Assembly (NCBI GenBank): GCA_002352425.1 | Contig: DEIK01000116.1 | Span: 1 to 15,887 of the forward strand | Direction: 5' to 3' | Origin: Rhodobacteraceae bacterium UBA2776 | GTDB taxonomy: Bacteria; Pseudomonadota; Alphaproteobacteria; Rhodobacterales; Rhodobacteraceae | DNA length: 15,887 nt | In this document: positions 1-7,217 of the stretch, one piece after another | Position numbering within the stretch: the first letter of the stretch is position 1 | How the letters are laid out: every line of letters begins with the position of its first letter | Notes under the pieces: model-generated | The model's database searches: none | What the model was told of the DNA's origin: nothing | What the model saw: the letters and a program-made list of their open reading frames with translations, nothing else | Translations under genes and position numbers: made by a program

Positions 1-1755
1 GGTTTTGAAATCGCTCATCCGGATAATCACCGGATTTGGGTAACTGACCGCCGCGATCCGCGACAGACCCATCGCCAGCTTGTCAACAAAATAGTCGCGC
101 TTGTCCTCATATCCGCGTGTCAGAACTTCGATCTCGGCCCGTGCGGTCTCGTCTTTCAGCGCATCAAAATTGACCAGTGCCATTGGGTGAACCCGGACCG
201 TTGTGTTGATCACAAATTCCATCCGCGCCAGACCAACGCCATCGGTCGGCAGCCGCCACCAGCGAAAAGCTGCGGATGGGTTGGCGAGGTTCAGCATGAT
301 GCTGGTTTTGGTGTCAGGCACTTCACCCAGTTGAATTTCTTCCACCTCGATTTCGGCGATACCGGCATAAATAAACCCTTGGTCCCCTTCGGCGCAGGAC
401 ACGGTAATTTGCTGCTGGTCATGCAGAACATGGGTGGCCTGACTGGTGCCAACAATGGCGGGCAGACCCAACTCGCGGCTAACAATCGCGGCGTGCGAAG
501 TGCGGCCACCATGGTCCGTGACAATAGCGGCGGCGCGTTTCATCACAGGCACCCAATCGGGGTCGGTCGTCGAAGTGACAAGGATCGAGCCATCGACAAA
601 CCGTTCAATATCCTTGGCGCTTTCGATCAGGCAAACCCGCCCCGTGACGGCGGCCGAGCCAACACTAAGGCCGGTCAACAGCTTCTCGCCAGCATCGTGC
701 ACGGTATAGGTTTTCTGCGTCCCATGCGATACGCGTGACTGGACGGTTTCGGGACGGGCCTGAACGATGAACAATTCATCGGTGATCCCGTCCTTGGCCC
801 ATTCCATGTCCATCGGCTGACCATAATGGCGCTCGATTGTGCAGGCCTGACGGGCCAACTCGGTTATTTCGCTGTCGGACAAGACGAACTTTTCGCGCTC
901 GGCTTTGGAGGTCGGAACATTTACTGTCTCGCCGCCCGCTGCCCCTGCATAGATCATCTTTTGCTCTTTTTCCCCCAGCTTTTTCTCGACAATTGGCACC
1001 AGTGACGGGTCATCCAGCAGAGGTTTGTAAACCTGATACTCATCCGGATTAACCGCCCCCTGCACCACGTTTTCACCCAACCCCCAGGCCGCGTTGATCA
1101 GCACCACCTTGTCAAATCCGCTTTCGGTGTCGATGGAAAACATCACGCCAGAGCCGTCAATGTCCGAACGCACCATCATCTGAATGCCGACCGACAGTGC
1201 GATTTGTTGCTGATCAAACCCCTTCAGTTTACGGTAAGTAATGGCGCGATCGGTGAACAGCGACGCATAACATTGCCGACAGGTGTTCAGCAGCGCTGCC
1301 TCGCCGCGCACATTCAGATAAGTTTCCTGCTGGCCAGCAAAACTGGCGTCCGGCAGGTCTTCGGCGGTGGCACTGGAACGCACCGCAACTGGCAGATCGG
1401 ACGTTTCGGAACGGTCGCTCAAATCGCGGTAGCTGTCCAGAATGGAGGCGCTGATATCCGCAGGCCAATCACCTGCGATAATCGCCGCACGAATGGTCTG
1501 GCCCGCCTGTTGCAAGGTAATTTTGCCTGCAGCCTCACGCGCCAGCGTATCGGCAATCATATCGTTCAACTGGTTCGCGTCCATATAGGCGCGATAAGCG
1601 TCGGCTGTGGTGGCAAACCCCGCCGGAACCTTGATCCCCGCTTTCGAGAGTTGGCTGACCATTTCCCCAAGCGAGGAATTCTTACCCCCAACCAGCCCCA
1701 CATCCCCTCGGGACAAGTTTTCAAACCAGATGATATTGCGATTATCTTTACTCAT
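1..1755 (-). CDS. ppsA: Phosphoenolpyruvate synthase, C-terminal part beyond window edge
   Basis: Converts pyruvate, ATP and water to phosphoenolpyruvate, AMP and phosphate in the cytoplasm, the entry to gluconeogenesis from three-carbon acids. Reading leftwards from ATG at 1755, the frame stays open for 585 codons to the window edge; family members have about 790 residues, so roughly the last quarter is missing. The N-terminal ATP-grasp domain shows VGGKNSSLGEM (about 22-32) and VAVRSSATAEDLPDASFAGQ (about 125-144). The swivelling domain has GGRTSHAAIVSRELGLPAIVG with the phosphohistidine at residue 421, the same number as in E. coli PpsA. The start of the PEP-binding barrel follows (LPTDGVGLARMEFVINT). 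A purine-rich ribosome site (GAGGGGG on the - strand, about 1765-1771) lies nine bases before the ATG. Pyruvate phosphate dikinase is related, but the N-terminal layout and His number fit PpsA better. Confidence 0.95.
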   Translation of the reverse strand, partial: MSKDNRNIIWFENLSRGDVGLVGGKNSSLGEMVSQLSKAGIKVPAGFATTADAYRAYMDANQLNDMIADTLAREAAGKITLQQAGQTIRAAIIAGDWPADISASILDSYRDLSDRSETSDLPVAVRSSATAEDLPDASFAGQQETYLNVRGEAALLNTCRQCYASLFTDRAITYRKLKGFDQQQIALSVGIQMMVRSDIDGSGVMFSIDTESGFDKVVLINAAWGLGENVVQGAVNPDEYQVYKPLLDDPSLVPIVEKKLGEKEQKMIYAGAAGGETVNVPTSKAEREKFVLSDSEITELARQACTIERHYGQPMDMEWAKDGITDELFIVQARPETVQSRVSHGTQKTYTVHDAGEKLLTGLSVGSAAVTGRVCLIESAKDIERFVDGSILVTSTTDPDWVPVMKRAAAIVTDHGGRTSHAAIVSRELGLPAIVGTSQATHVLHDQQQITVSCAEGDQGFIYAGIAEIEVEEIQLGEVPDTKTSIMLNLANPSAAFRWWRLPTDGVGLARMEFVINTTVRVHPMALVNFDALKDETARAEIEVLTRGYEDKRDYFVDKLAMGLSRIAAVSYPNPVIIRMSDFKT

Positions 1756-1957
1756 AGTGGGCACCCCCTCATGGTAATGGATCAAAATCGTCTTGACTAA
1801 GATTGGCCAACACGCGGGTAGGGCGCAATGATCTCGGTCAAGGACAGGGTGGCCGATTTGTCCAATTATTATAATGCAATCATTTGGTCATCAGTATGGG
1901 GGCATGGCTCCTACGTAATTAAAGGAAATATCATTCAGTCAAGAACGAGGTAAAAAG
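1756..1957. promoter_or_regulatory. Divergent control region between ppsA and the small 1958 gene
   Basis: This 202-base spacer must hold the promoters of both divergent genes. A TATAAT hexamer at 1870-1875 (also readable on the other strand at 1868-1873, because the site is nearly symmetric) sits in an AT-rich patch, but I see no convincing -35 hexamer at 16-18 bases on either strand. A TACGTA palindrome lies at 1912-1917. Neither can be assigned to a known regulator. The only firm signals are the two ribosome sites at the spacer's ends. Confidence 0.35.
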
Positions 1958-2329
1958 ATGGAACACGATTTACTTAGGGACTTGATGGAGAAAATCGAAA
2001 ACGCTGATCGGCTTGATCCAGAATTGGAAGAGGCGGTTTTGGACGGGATGAACGCAGCCTTTCCCGCAAAAGCAGTCTGGGCAGCACATCAACCAAGCCC
2101 GCTGGAAGCCACAGACGAGGTGCTTCGGTTGGTGGACACTGTGTTGCCAAACTGGTCGATCTCGCTGACCGGATTAGCAAACGAGGCTGACGGGCGGTGG
2201 ACCTGCACGTTGCGGGAAACCGGTGTGCTCGACAACGATGAAATGATCGGGATTGGGAACGGGCCAAGCATTTCTTTGGCCATAATTGCTGCCACACTAA
2301 AGATCGCTATCCTGCGCGATAACGGATAA
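1958..2329 (+). CDS. Small acidic protein, possible phage ABA-sandwich domain
   Basis: A 123-residue soluble protein of unknown role. It starts with a helical acidic segment (ELEEAVLDGMNAAF, about 22-35). After a linker comes a segment reading as strand-helix-strand: TDEVLRLVDTVLPNWSISL (52-70), then RWTCTLRE, and a closing helix SISLAIIAATLKIAI (104-118). The order 'dialysis of a D/E-rich first helix, xxSxDAALxLVPxxW-like middle, PALALxxAALRA-like end' resembles the Phage_ABA_S (phage ABA sandwich) profile, which is found in small phage and bacterial proteins without known activity. The assignment is from memory of that pattern and is tentative. GAGG at 1947-1950 precedes the ATG by seven bases, a good ribosome site. 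It lies 58 bases before the ABC cassette on the same strand and could share its transcript. Confidence 0.7.
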   Translation: MEHDLLRDLMEKIENADRLDPELEEAVLDGMNAAFPAKAVWAAHQPSPLEATDEVLRLVDTVLPNWSISLTGLANEADGRWTCTLRETGVLDNDEMIGIGNGPSISLAIIAATLKIAILRDNG

Positions 2330-2387
2330 CATTCGAAAGGCGCACAAGCACAGGGACAGTCAGCTCGAAGAGAAGTGGACCCCTTGA

Positions 2388-3092
2388 ATGACAAACATCT
2401 ACAGCACACAAGGTTTGACCAAGGTCTATGGCGAAGGGCGTTCGGCTGTGCACGCTTTGCGCGGCGTTGATCTGGAGATCCCTCAAGGTGAAATTGTAGT
2501 GCTACTGGGGCCGTCGGGCAGCGGTAAGTCCACGCTATTGAACATCCTTGGCGGATTGGACCGCAGCACCGAAGGCACCGCCTTTTTTCAGGATCAAAAC
2601 TTGACCGAAATGACTGACGCACAGCAGACCCGTTACCGGCGTGATCATGTTGGCTTTGTGTTTCAGTTCTACAATCTGATGCCCAGCTTGACCGCCTATG
2701 AAAACGTCGAACTGGTGACCGAGATCGCAGAGAATCCGATGGGCCCCGCCCAAGCGCTGGCATTGGTGAATCTGCGCGAGCGGGTCGATCATTTCCCAGC
2801 GCAACTTTCTGGTGGCGAGCAACAGCGCGTGGCCATCGCGCGGGCTGTGGCCAAGCAACCCAACGTGTTGTTTTGCGATGAACCCACCGGCGCGCTAGAC
2901 AGCAAAACGGGGCGCGCGGTGTTGCATGTTCTAAAAGATATCAACGAAAAACTGGGCGCCACGGTGCTGATCATCACCCACGCCGCAGCCACGGCGGGCA
3001 TGGCCGACCGGGTGATCCATTTTGCCGATGGCAACATCGTTGAGGTGATTGAAAACAAGACCAAGCTAACCCCCGAGGAGATCGAGTGGTGA
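2388..3092 (+). CDS. ABC transporter ATPase, LolD/MacB-type
   Basis: Cytoplasmic ATP-hydrolysing subunit of the exporter encoded by this cassette; it should dimerise under the permease from the next gene. The 234 residues are one complete ATPase domain: Walker A GPSGSGKST (41-49), Q-loop Gln93 (FVFQFYNL), signature LSGGEQQR (140-147), Walker B VLFCDEP with catalytic Glu165, D-loop ALDS, and switch His198 (IITH). The sequence around the signature is of the LolD/MacB/YbbA group that partners FtsX-fold permeases and drives mechanical work in the envelope rather than classical substrate import. The 3' end overlaps the permease gene, which implies translational coupling. The ribosome site is weak: a GAAGAGAAG stretch at 2367-2375 lies 12 bases before the ATG. 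The substrate cannot be read from the sequence. Confidence 0.93.
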   Translation: MTNIYSTQGLTKVYGEGRSAVHALRGVDLEIPQGEIVVLLGPSGSGKSTLLNILGGLDRSTEGTAFFQDQNLTEMTDAQQTRYRRDHVGFVFQFYNLMPSLTAYENVELVTEIAENPMGPAQALALVNLRERVDHFPAQLSGGEQQRVAIARAVAKQPNVLFCDEPTGALDSKTGRAVLHVLKDINEKLGATVLIITHAAATAGMADRVIHFADGNIVEVIENKTKLTPEEIEW

Positions 3093-5452
3093 GCCCGTTG
3101 AACCGCAAACTTTTGCGCGATCTGTGGCGCATGAACGGTCAGGCCATCGCCATTGGACTGGTCATCGCCATGGGTGTTATGATGCTGGTGATGATGACAG
3201 GGCTGGTCACATCGCTGGATGAAACGCGGCGCGCCTATTACGAGCGTTACCGGCTGGCCGAGGTGTTTGCCCCCGTCACCCGCGCACCAGAGAGATTGAT
3301 TGCGAAACTGGCCAAAATCCCAGGTGTGGGGCAGGCCGACGGACGGGTGATAGGCAGTGCTTTGATTGATTTGTCAGGGCGCGAATTGCCGGTGCAGTCG
3401 CAAGTAGTCTCGTTGCCCGATCAAGGGGAGCCGCGCCTGAATGACATATACCTGACCGACGGACGCAAGTTGAACGGAACGCGCGCGGATGAAATCCTGC
3501 TGTTGCAAAGCTTTGCACAGGCCCACGGGTTACGCCCCGGGGACGAGTTGCGCGCCACCATGAACGGGGCGCGCCGGACGTTGCGTATCGTCGGCTTGGC
3601 GCAATCGCCCGAATTTCTTTACACAACGGCCCCCGGCGAATTGGTGCCGGATGATGGCCGCTTTGGCGTGATCTGGATGAATCGCTCCGCCCTTGCCGCA
3701 GCTTATGACATGCGCGGTGCTTTTAACGAGGCGGTTCTGTCACTGGGGCGCAACGCCAACAACGTAGCTGTTATGGCAGAAGTGGACCGCATCCTTGACC
3801 CCTATGGCGGGTTGGGGGCTTATGGTCTGGAGGATCAAGCCTCGAACCGCTTTGTTAGCGAAGAAATCAATGGCCTGCGCGTCCAAAGCATCGGGGTGCC
3901 ACCCATTTTCCTCGCTGTTGCGGCCTTCCTGCTCTATATCGTGGTCACACGCATTGTGCAGGCGGAACGCGAAGAAATTGGATTGATGAAAGCGTTTGGT
4001 TATACCAACATTGAGGTTGGGTCGCATTATTTCAAACTGGTTCTGGCCATCGCGATTGGGGGGGCTTTTGTAGGTTCATTGATGGGGATCGCCGCGGGGC
4101 GGGCTTTAATTGATGTCTATACGGGCTATTTCAAATTCCCTTTTTTGATTTTCCGGCTTGATCCGTTCTCCTTTGTGATTGGTTTGCTGGTAAGTGTTCT
4201 CTCTGCCTCGGCGGGTGGGGTGTTGGTGTTGCGGCGGGTTTTTTCCTTGACGCCCGCTGCGGCCATGCGCCCACCTACCCCGCCCGATTTTAGCCGCATC
4301 GGGCGCGTCGGCGGGACTCTGATCCGGTTGCTCGACCAACCCAGCCGCATGATCCTGCGGCAGCTTGTTCGCCAGCCAGTGCGATCCCTTGGCGCGATGA
4401 TCGGGATTGCCTCGGGCATGGCGCTGTCCGCATCGATGCTGACGATATTCGCTGGGTTCGAGCGCACGATTGATCTGACGTTCGGGGTGATGGACCGCAG
4501 CGATGTAATGGTCAGTTTTACCCATGCGGCGTCAGAGACTACGATTTTCGAGCTACAGCGCCTGCCCGGTGTGATCGAGGTGGAGCCAGTGCGCATCGTG
4601 CCTGTGATCTTTCGCAGCGGGTTGCACAGCCATCGCGGTGCCGTGAATGGGTTAATTGAATCGCCCCGCCTGAACCGCGCTATAGACCGCGATATCCAGA
4701 CCATCCCAATGCGCGGGGACGGGATTATTCTGGCGTCGGCGCTGGCTGATATCCTGCACATCACTGCAGGTGAAACCCTAACCGTCGAAGTGCGCGAAGG
4801 TCGCCAGCCGGTACTGGATATTCCGGTGGTGGGCATTGCAAAAAGTATGCTCGGATCCCCCGCCTATATGGAGTTGAGTGCGTTAAACCGAGCGCTACGT
4901 GAACCCAACCGCGTCTCTGGTGCTTACCTGCGGGTTGATGCAGCCCATGGCGATGCGGTCTACAGCGCTCTGAAGGATATGCCGACCGTCGCTGGAGTTA
5001 GCCTGAAATCGCAAGCACGCGGGGCCGTTCAAAAGGTGATGGATGAAGGGTCTGGTTCAATCCGCTATGTTATGGGGGCTATCGCCTTCGTCATCACCTT
5101 TGGTATCGTCTATAACGCCGCACGCATCGCCTATGCCGAACGCGCCCGCGATCTGGCAAGCCTGCGCGTGATTGGCTACACGCGCAGCGAAGCGGCTTTT
5201 GTTCTGCTGGGTGAATTGGCCGTTGTAACCTTGATTGCGCTGCCTGTGGGGGCGGGTTTGGGTTATTATCTGTCATTTGGCATTGCTGCCGGGTTCTCGA
5301 CCGAGTTGTATCAGATTCCGGCAGATTTCAATCCCGCTAGCTATGGTTTTGCCGCCAGTGCCGTGATCACGGCGGCACTGGTATCGGGCGGGATGGTTAA
5401 GCGTGATATGGACCGAACCGAGTTGGTTTTAGCACTGAAAACAAGGGAATAA
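3086..5452 (+). CDS. FtsX-domain ABC permease, two-lobed
   Basis: Inner-membrane subunit of the exporter, 788 residues. Predicted layout: membrane helix 1 (about 20-44); a first periplasmic lobe (45-268); helices at 270-292, 315-341 and 360-383 forming the first FtsX domain, with EIGLMKAFGYT at about 296-306; another helix at 435-457; a second periplasmic lobe (458-657); and helices at 659-680, 703-729 and 752-770 forming a second FtsX domain with LASLRVIGYT. This duplicated layout resembles the long YbbP/DevC-like permeases rather than the four-helix MacB or LolC type. Two adjacent GTG codons compete as start. GAGGAG at 3075-3080 is five bases before 3086 and eight before 3089; the second would give a classical GTGA stop-start overlap with the ATPase gene and is equally plausible. 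Confidence 0.92.
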   Translation: MVSPLNRKLLRDLWRMNGQAIAIGLVIAMGVMMLVMMTGLVTSLDETRRAYYERYRLAEVFAPVTRAPERLIAKLAKIPGVGQADGRVIGSALIDLSGRELPVQSQVVSLPDQGEPRLNDIYLTDGRKLNGTRADEILLLQSFAQAHGLRPGDELRATMNGARRTLRIVGLAQSPEFLYTTAPGELVPDDGRFGVIWMNRSALAAAYDMRGAFNEAVLSLGRNANNVAVMAEVDRILDPYGGLGAYGLEDQASNRFVSEEINGLRVQSIGVPPIFLAVAAFLLYIVVTRIVQAEREEIGLMKAFGYTNIEVGSHYFKLVLAIAIGGAFVGSLMGIAAGRALIDVYTGYFKFPFLIFRLDPFSFVIGLLVSVLSASAGGVLVLRRVFSLTPAAAMRPPTPPDFSRIGRVGGTLIRLLDQPSRMILRQLVRQPVRSLGAMIGIASGMALSASMLTIFAGFERTIDLTFGVMDRSDVMVSFTHAASETTIFELQRLPGVIEVEPVRIVPVIFRSGLHSHRGAVNGLIESPRLNRAIDRDIQTIPMRGDGIILASALADILHITAGETLTVEVREGRQPVLDIPVVGIAKSMLGSPAYMELSALNRALREPNRVSGAYLRVDAAHGDAVYSALKDMPTVAGVSLKSQARGAVQKVMDEGSGSIRYVMGAIAFVITFGIVYNAARIAYAERARDLASLRVIGYTRSEAAFVLLGELAVVTLIALPVGAGLGYYLSFGIAAGFSTELYQIPADFNPASYGFAASAVITAALVSGGMVKRDMDRTELVLALKTRE

Positions 5453-5458
5453 ACTGTC

Positions 5459-6688
5459 ATGGCCCGTAAAAAATCCCGCTTTGTCCTTAGTCTTGGAGCC
5501 GCCATTCTGGCTGGTGGTGCACTGACGGCCGCATTTTGGCCACGCGCCGTGATGGTCGATATGAGCACCGTGACGCGCGCCTCGATGATTGTCACCATTG
5601 ACGCAGAGGGCCGAACGCAAGTGCACAACACCTATGTCGTATCAACCCCGATGGCGGGCAGGTTGCAACGAGTCGAGATGCTACCGGGTGACAAGGTTGT
5701 TCGCGGCCAGACCGTAGTGGCGCATATGCTGCCAATTAACCCCGAAGCACTGGATGTGCGCACTCGCGAACAGGCTCGCGCCGCGGTGACGGCCGCCGAA
5801 GCCGCTTTGCGCGTGGCACGTGCCGAACAAAACGGTGCGACTGCCAGCAATGACCTTGCCCAGACCGATTTGGCACGCACTCGCGCGCTGACCGAACGGG
5901 GTGTGTCCAGCAAAGCAGCACTTGAGCGCGCGGAACAAGCGGCCCGCGTTGCCATCGCCAGTTTTGACACCGCAAAAGCAGCAATAGCGGTGCGTGAGGC
6001 CGAGCTTGCCAATGCCCATGCCTTGTTGATCGGTTTCGATGATCAGGGACTGGCCAGTGCCATTAGGAATGGCGGGGATAGTGCGATCCCTCTGTTGTCC
6101 CCGACCAACGGTCGCATTTTGCGCGTCATCCAGAAAAGCGAAACAACTCTGCCCGCAGGCACCCCGGTGATAGAGATCGGAAATATCGAGGATGATCTTG
6201 AAATCGTTGTCGACCTTTTATCCTCGGACGCCGTGCAGGTTTCCATCGGTAACCGGGTTTTGATCGAGGATTGGGGTGGTGCCGCAACCCTGACAGGCGA
6301 AGTTACCCGCATCGACCCATTTGGGGTGACACAATATTCAGCCCTTGGGGTTGAGGAGCAACGCGTCAACACTATGATCCGGTTCATCGGCCCAGTCGCG
6401 CAGCGTGCAAACCTTGGCCACGGGTTTCGGGTCGAGGTCAGGATCGTCATCTGGGAGGAAGAGGGCACCTTGGTCGTGCCCTCAAGTGCATTGTTTCGCG
6501 ATGGCGATGACTGGGCTGTCTTTACTGTTGAAGAAAACAGGGCGCAATTACACAAAGTCTTGATTGGCAAAAACAATGGTGTTCAGGCGCAGGTCATTGA
6601 TGGTCTGGATGAAGGTGCCCGAATTATTTTGTTTCCATCCTCAGCTGTGACGGATGGTATGCGCGTTGCACAAAGGTCGGGCCTCTAA
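5459..6688 (+). CDS. HlyD/RND-type periplasmic adaptor subunit
   Basis: A 409-residue membrane-fusion (adaptor) protein that should sit in the periplasm, anchored by an N-terminal helix (about 8-27, after the positive MARKKSR), and couple the permease to an outer-membrane channel or act on envelope lipids. A first half lipoyl/barrel segment (VVSTPMAGRLQRVEMLPGD, about 60-78) is followed by an alanine-rich helical hairpin with coiled-coil character (about 100-190), then the returning lipoyl half (LLSPTNGRILRVIQ, about 212-225), and beta-barrel and membrane-proximal domains ending in DGLDEGARIILFPSSAVTDGM. The gene begins six bases after the permease stop, and AAGGGAA at 5442-5448 is its likely ribosome site, overlapping the permease end. 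The three genes therefore form one operon. No TolC-like gene follows, so a housekeeping channel is presumably used. Confidence 0.92.
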   Translation: MARKKSRFVLSLGAAILAGGALTAAFWPRAVMVDMSTVTRASMIVTIDAEGRTQVHNTYVVSTPMAGRLQRVEMLPGDKVVRGQTVVAHMLPINPEALDVRTREQARAAVTAAEAALRVARAEQNGATASNDLAQTDLARTRALTERGVSSKAALERAEQAARVAIASFDTAKAAIAVREAELANAHALLIGFDDQGLASAIRNGGDSAIPLLSPTNGRILRVIQKSETTLPAGTPVIEIGNIEDDLEIVVDLLSSDAVQVSIGNRVLIEDWGGAATLTGEVTRIDPFGVTQYSALGVEEQRVNTMIRFIGPVAQRANLGHGFRVEVRIVIWEEEGTLVVPSSALFRDGDDWAVFTVEENRAQLHKVLIGKNNGVQAQVIDGLDEGARIILFPSSAVTDGMRVAQRSGL

Positions 6689-6786
6689 GTCTTACCGGTC
6701 AATTGAGTGTGACAACTGTGCGGCTCCAACTCAAAACAGTTCGCTTAAACTCAGGTCTTCTCACTACTGCAAGTATCTGCGCTAAA

Positions 6787-7008
6787 CTACACTGGAAAGG
6801 CGTGCTCTCGAATCTTCGGAAATGTTTGCTCTAATGCTTTTTTCCATAGCTCCAATCTTTCCTCGATTTGGAGCCTCCTGAAAACCCGGAGCGGTTCAAC
6901 ATCTCGTTGGCTCAAGCTGAACCGGAAGTACAGCCACACAGCATATTCGATGATCTGTGTTGGGAAACGATGGCCCTTGAAGCCGGGAGAATTCTCGCGT
7001 TTGTCATG
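6787..7008 (-). pseudogene. IS6-family transposase remnant (N-terminal fragment)
   Basis: Read on the - strand, positions 7002-6895 encode a run containing FKGHRFPTQIIEYAVW followed by LYFRFSLSQRDVE. This is the conserved N-terminal zinc-finger/helix segment of IS6-family transposases (pattern F-K-x-x-x-F-P-x-x-I-I-x-x-x-V-x-x-Y-x-R-x-x-L-S-x-R-D-x-E). Homology stops abruptly at 6895, and the frame continues with an unrelated basic/acidic stretch to a TAG at 6789-6787. The frame has no start codon: the ATG at this place (7006 on the - strand) is in another frame. None of the DDE catalytic residues remains. The fragment is therefore dead. It differs in sequence from the second remnant at 11245-11753, so the two are not recent copies of one element. 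Confidence 0.75.
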
Positions 7009-7034
7009 ACAAGCATTAATAATCGAGAAGAAAG

Positions 7035-7051
7035 ATCGTCAACTTGACGAT
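7035..7051. repeat. Perfect inverted repeat, operator-like
   Basis: ATCGTCAA and TTGACGAT flank a single C, a perfect 17-base palindrome with an odd centre. It lies just upstream (in transposase orientation) of the IS6 fragment. It could be a leftover operator or element end. No known consensus is matched. Confidence 0.5.
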
Positions 7052-7135
7052 ACTGAAATAAACCTTGTTAGACTCGGAGGACAACTTTTAGATATTAATG
7101 TGCTCGCGTGTGGGCTGGTAAATTAACCGGGAATG

Positions 7136-7161
7136 GGGCCACCCAAACAAGTGGGCAGCCC
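7136..7161 (-). terminator. Hairpin downstream of the PiT transporter gene
   Basis: As RNA of the - strand, a 10-base-pair stem (GGGCUGCCCA with UGGGUGGCCC, two G-U pairs) closes a six-base loop. It starts 57 bases after the transporter stop codon. No U-run follows directly on either strand, so it may be an attenuating or RNA-stabilising hairpin rather than a full intrinsic terminator. Confidence 0.5.
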
Positions 7162-7217
7162 GAATTCTCAGTATATAACGCGGTAACTTCGGTAAATGAT
7201 ATCCCTGCGAGACCAAT

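Larger units (their letters stand above)
6689..7217. other. 529-base stretch without an intact gene
   Basis: It separates the ABC cassette from the convergently placed phosphate transporter. It holds a fragment of an IS6-family transposase (6787-7008, - strand), a perfect 8-base inverted repeat with a single central base (7035-7051), and a GC-rich hairpin next to the phosphate transporter gene (7136-7161). The rest shows no coding character. A TTGAGT/ACTCAA inverted pair (6703-6708 and 6729-6734) just after the adaptor gene is too weak to call a terminator. Confidence 0.7.

Noticed and set aside
187..738. 183-codon + strand frame
   Set aside because: It is antisense to ppsA, whose - strand frame is open throughout and has the full catalytic motifs; the + strand product shows no recognisable domain.
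1870..1875. TATAAT as a firm promoter for the 1958 gene
   Set aside because: No -35 hexamer at a proper distance on either strand; kept only as part of the control region.
4126..4836. 236-codon - strand frame inside the permease
   Set aside because: Basic, low-complexity product typical of a shadow frame opposite a GC-rich gene; the + strand permease is clearly the real gene.
6703..6734. TTGAGT/ACTCAA pair as terminator of the ABC operon
   Set aside because: Six-base AT-rich arms with a 20-base loop and no T-run; too weak.
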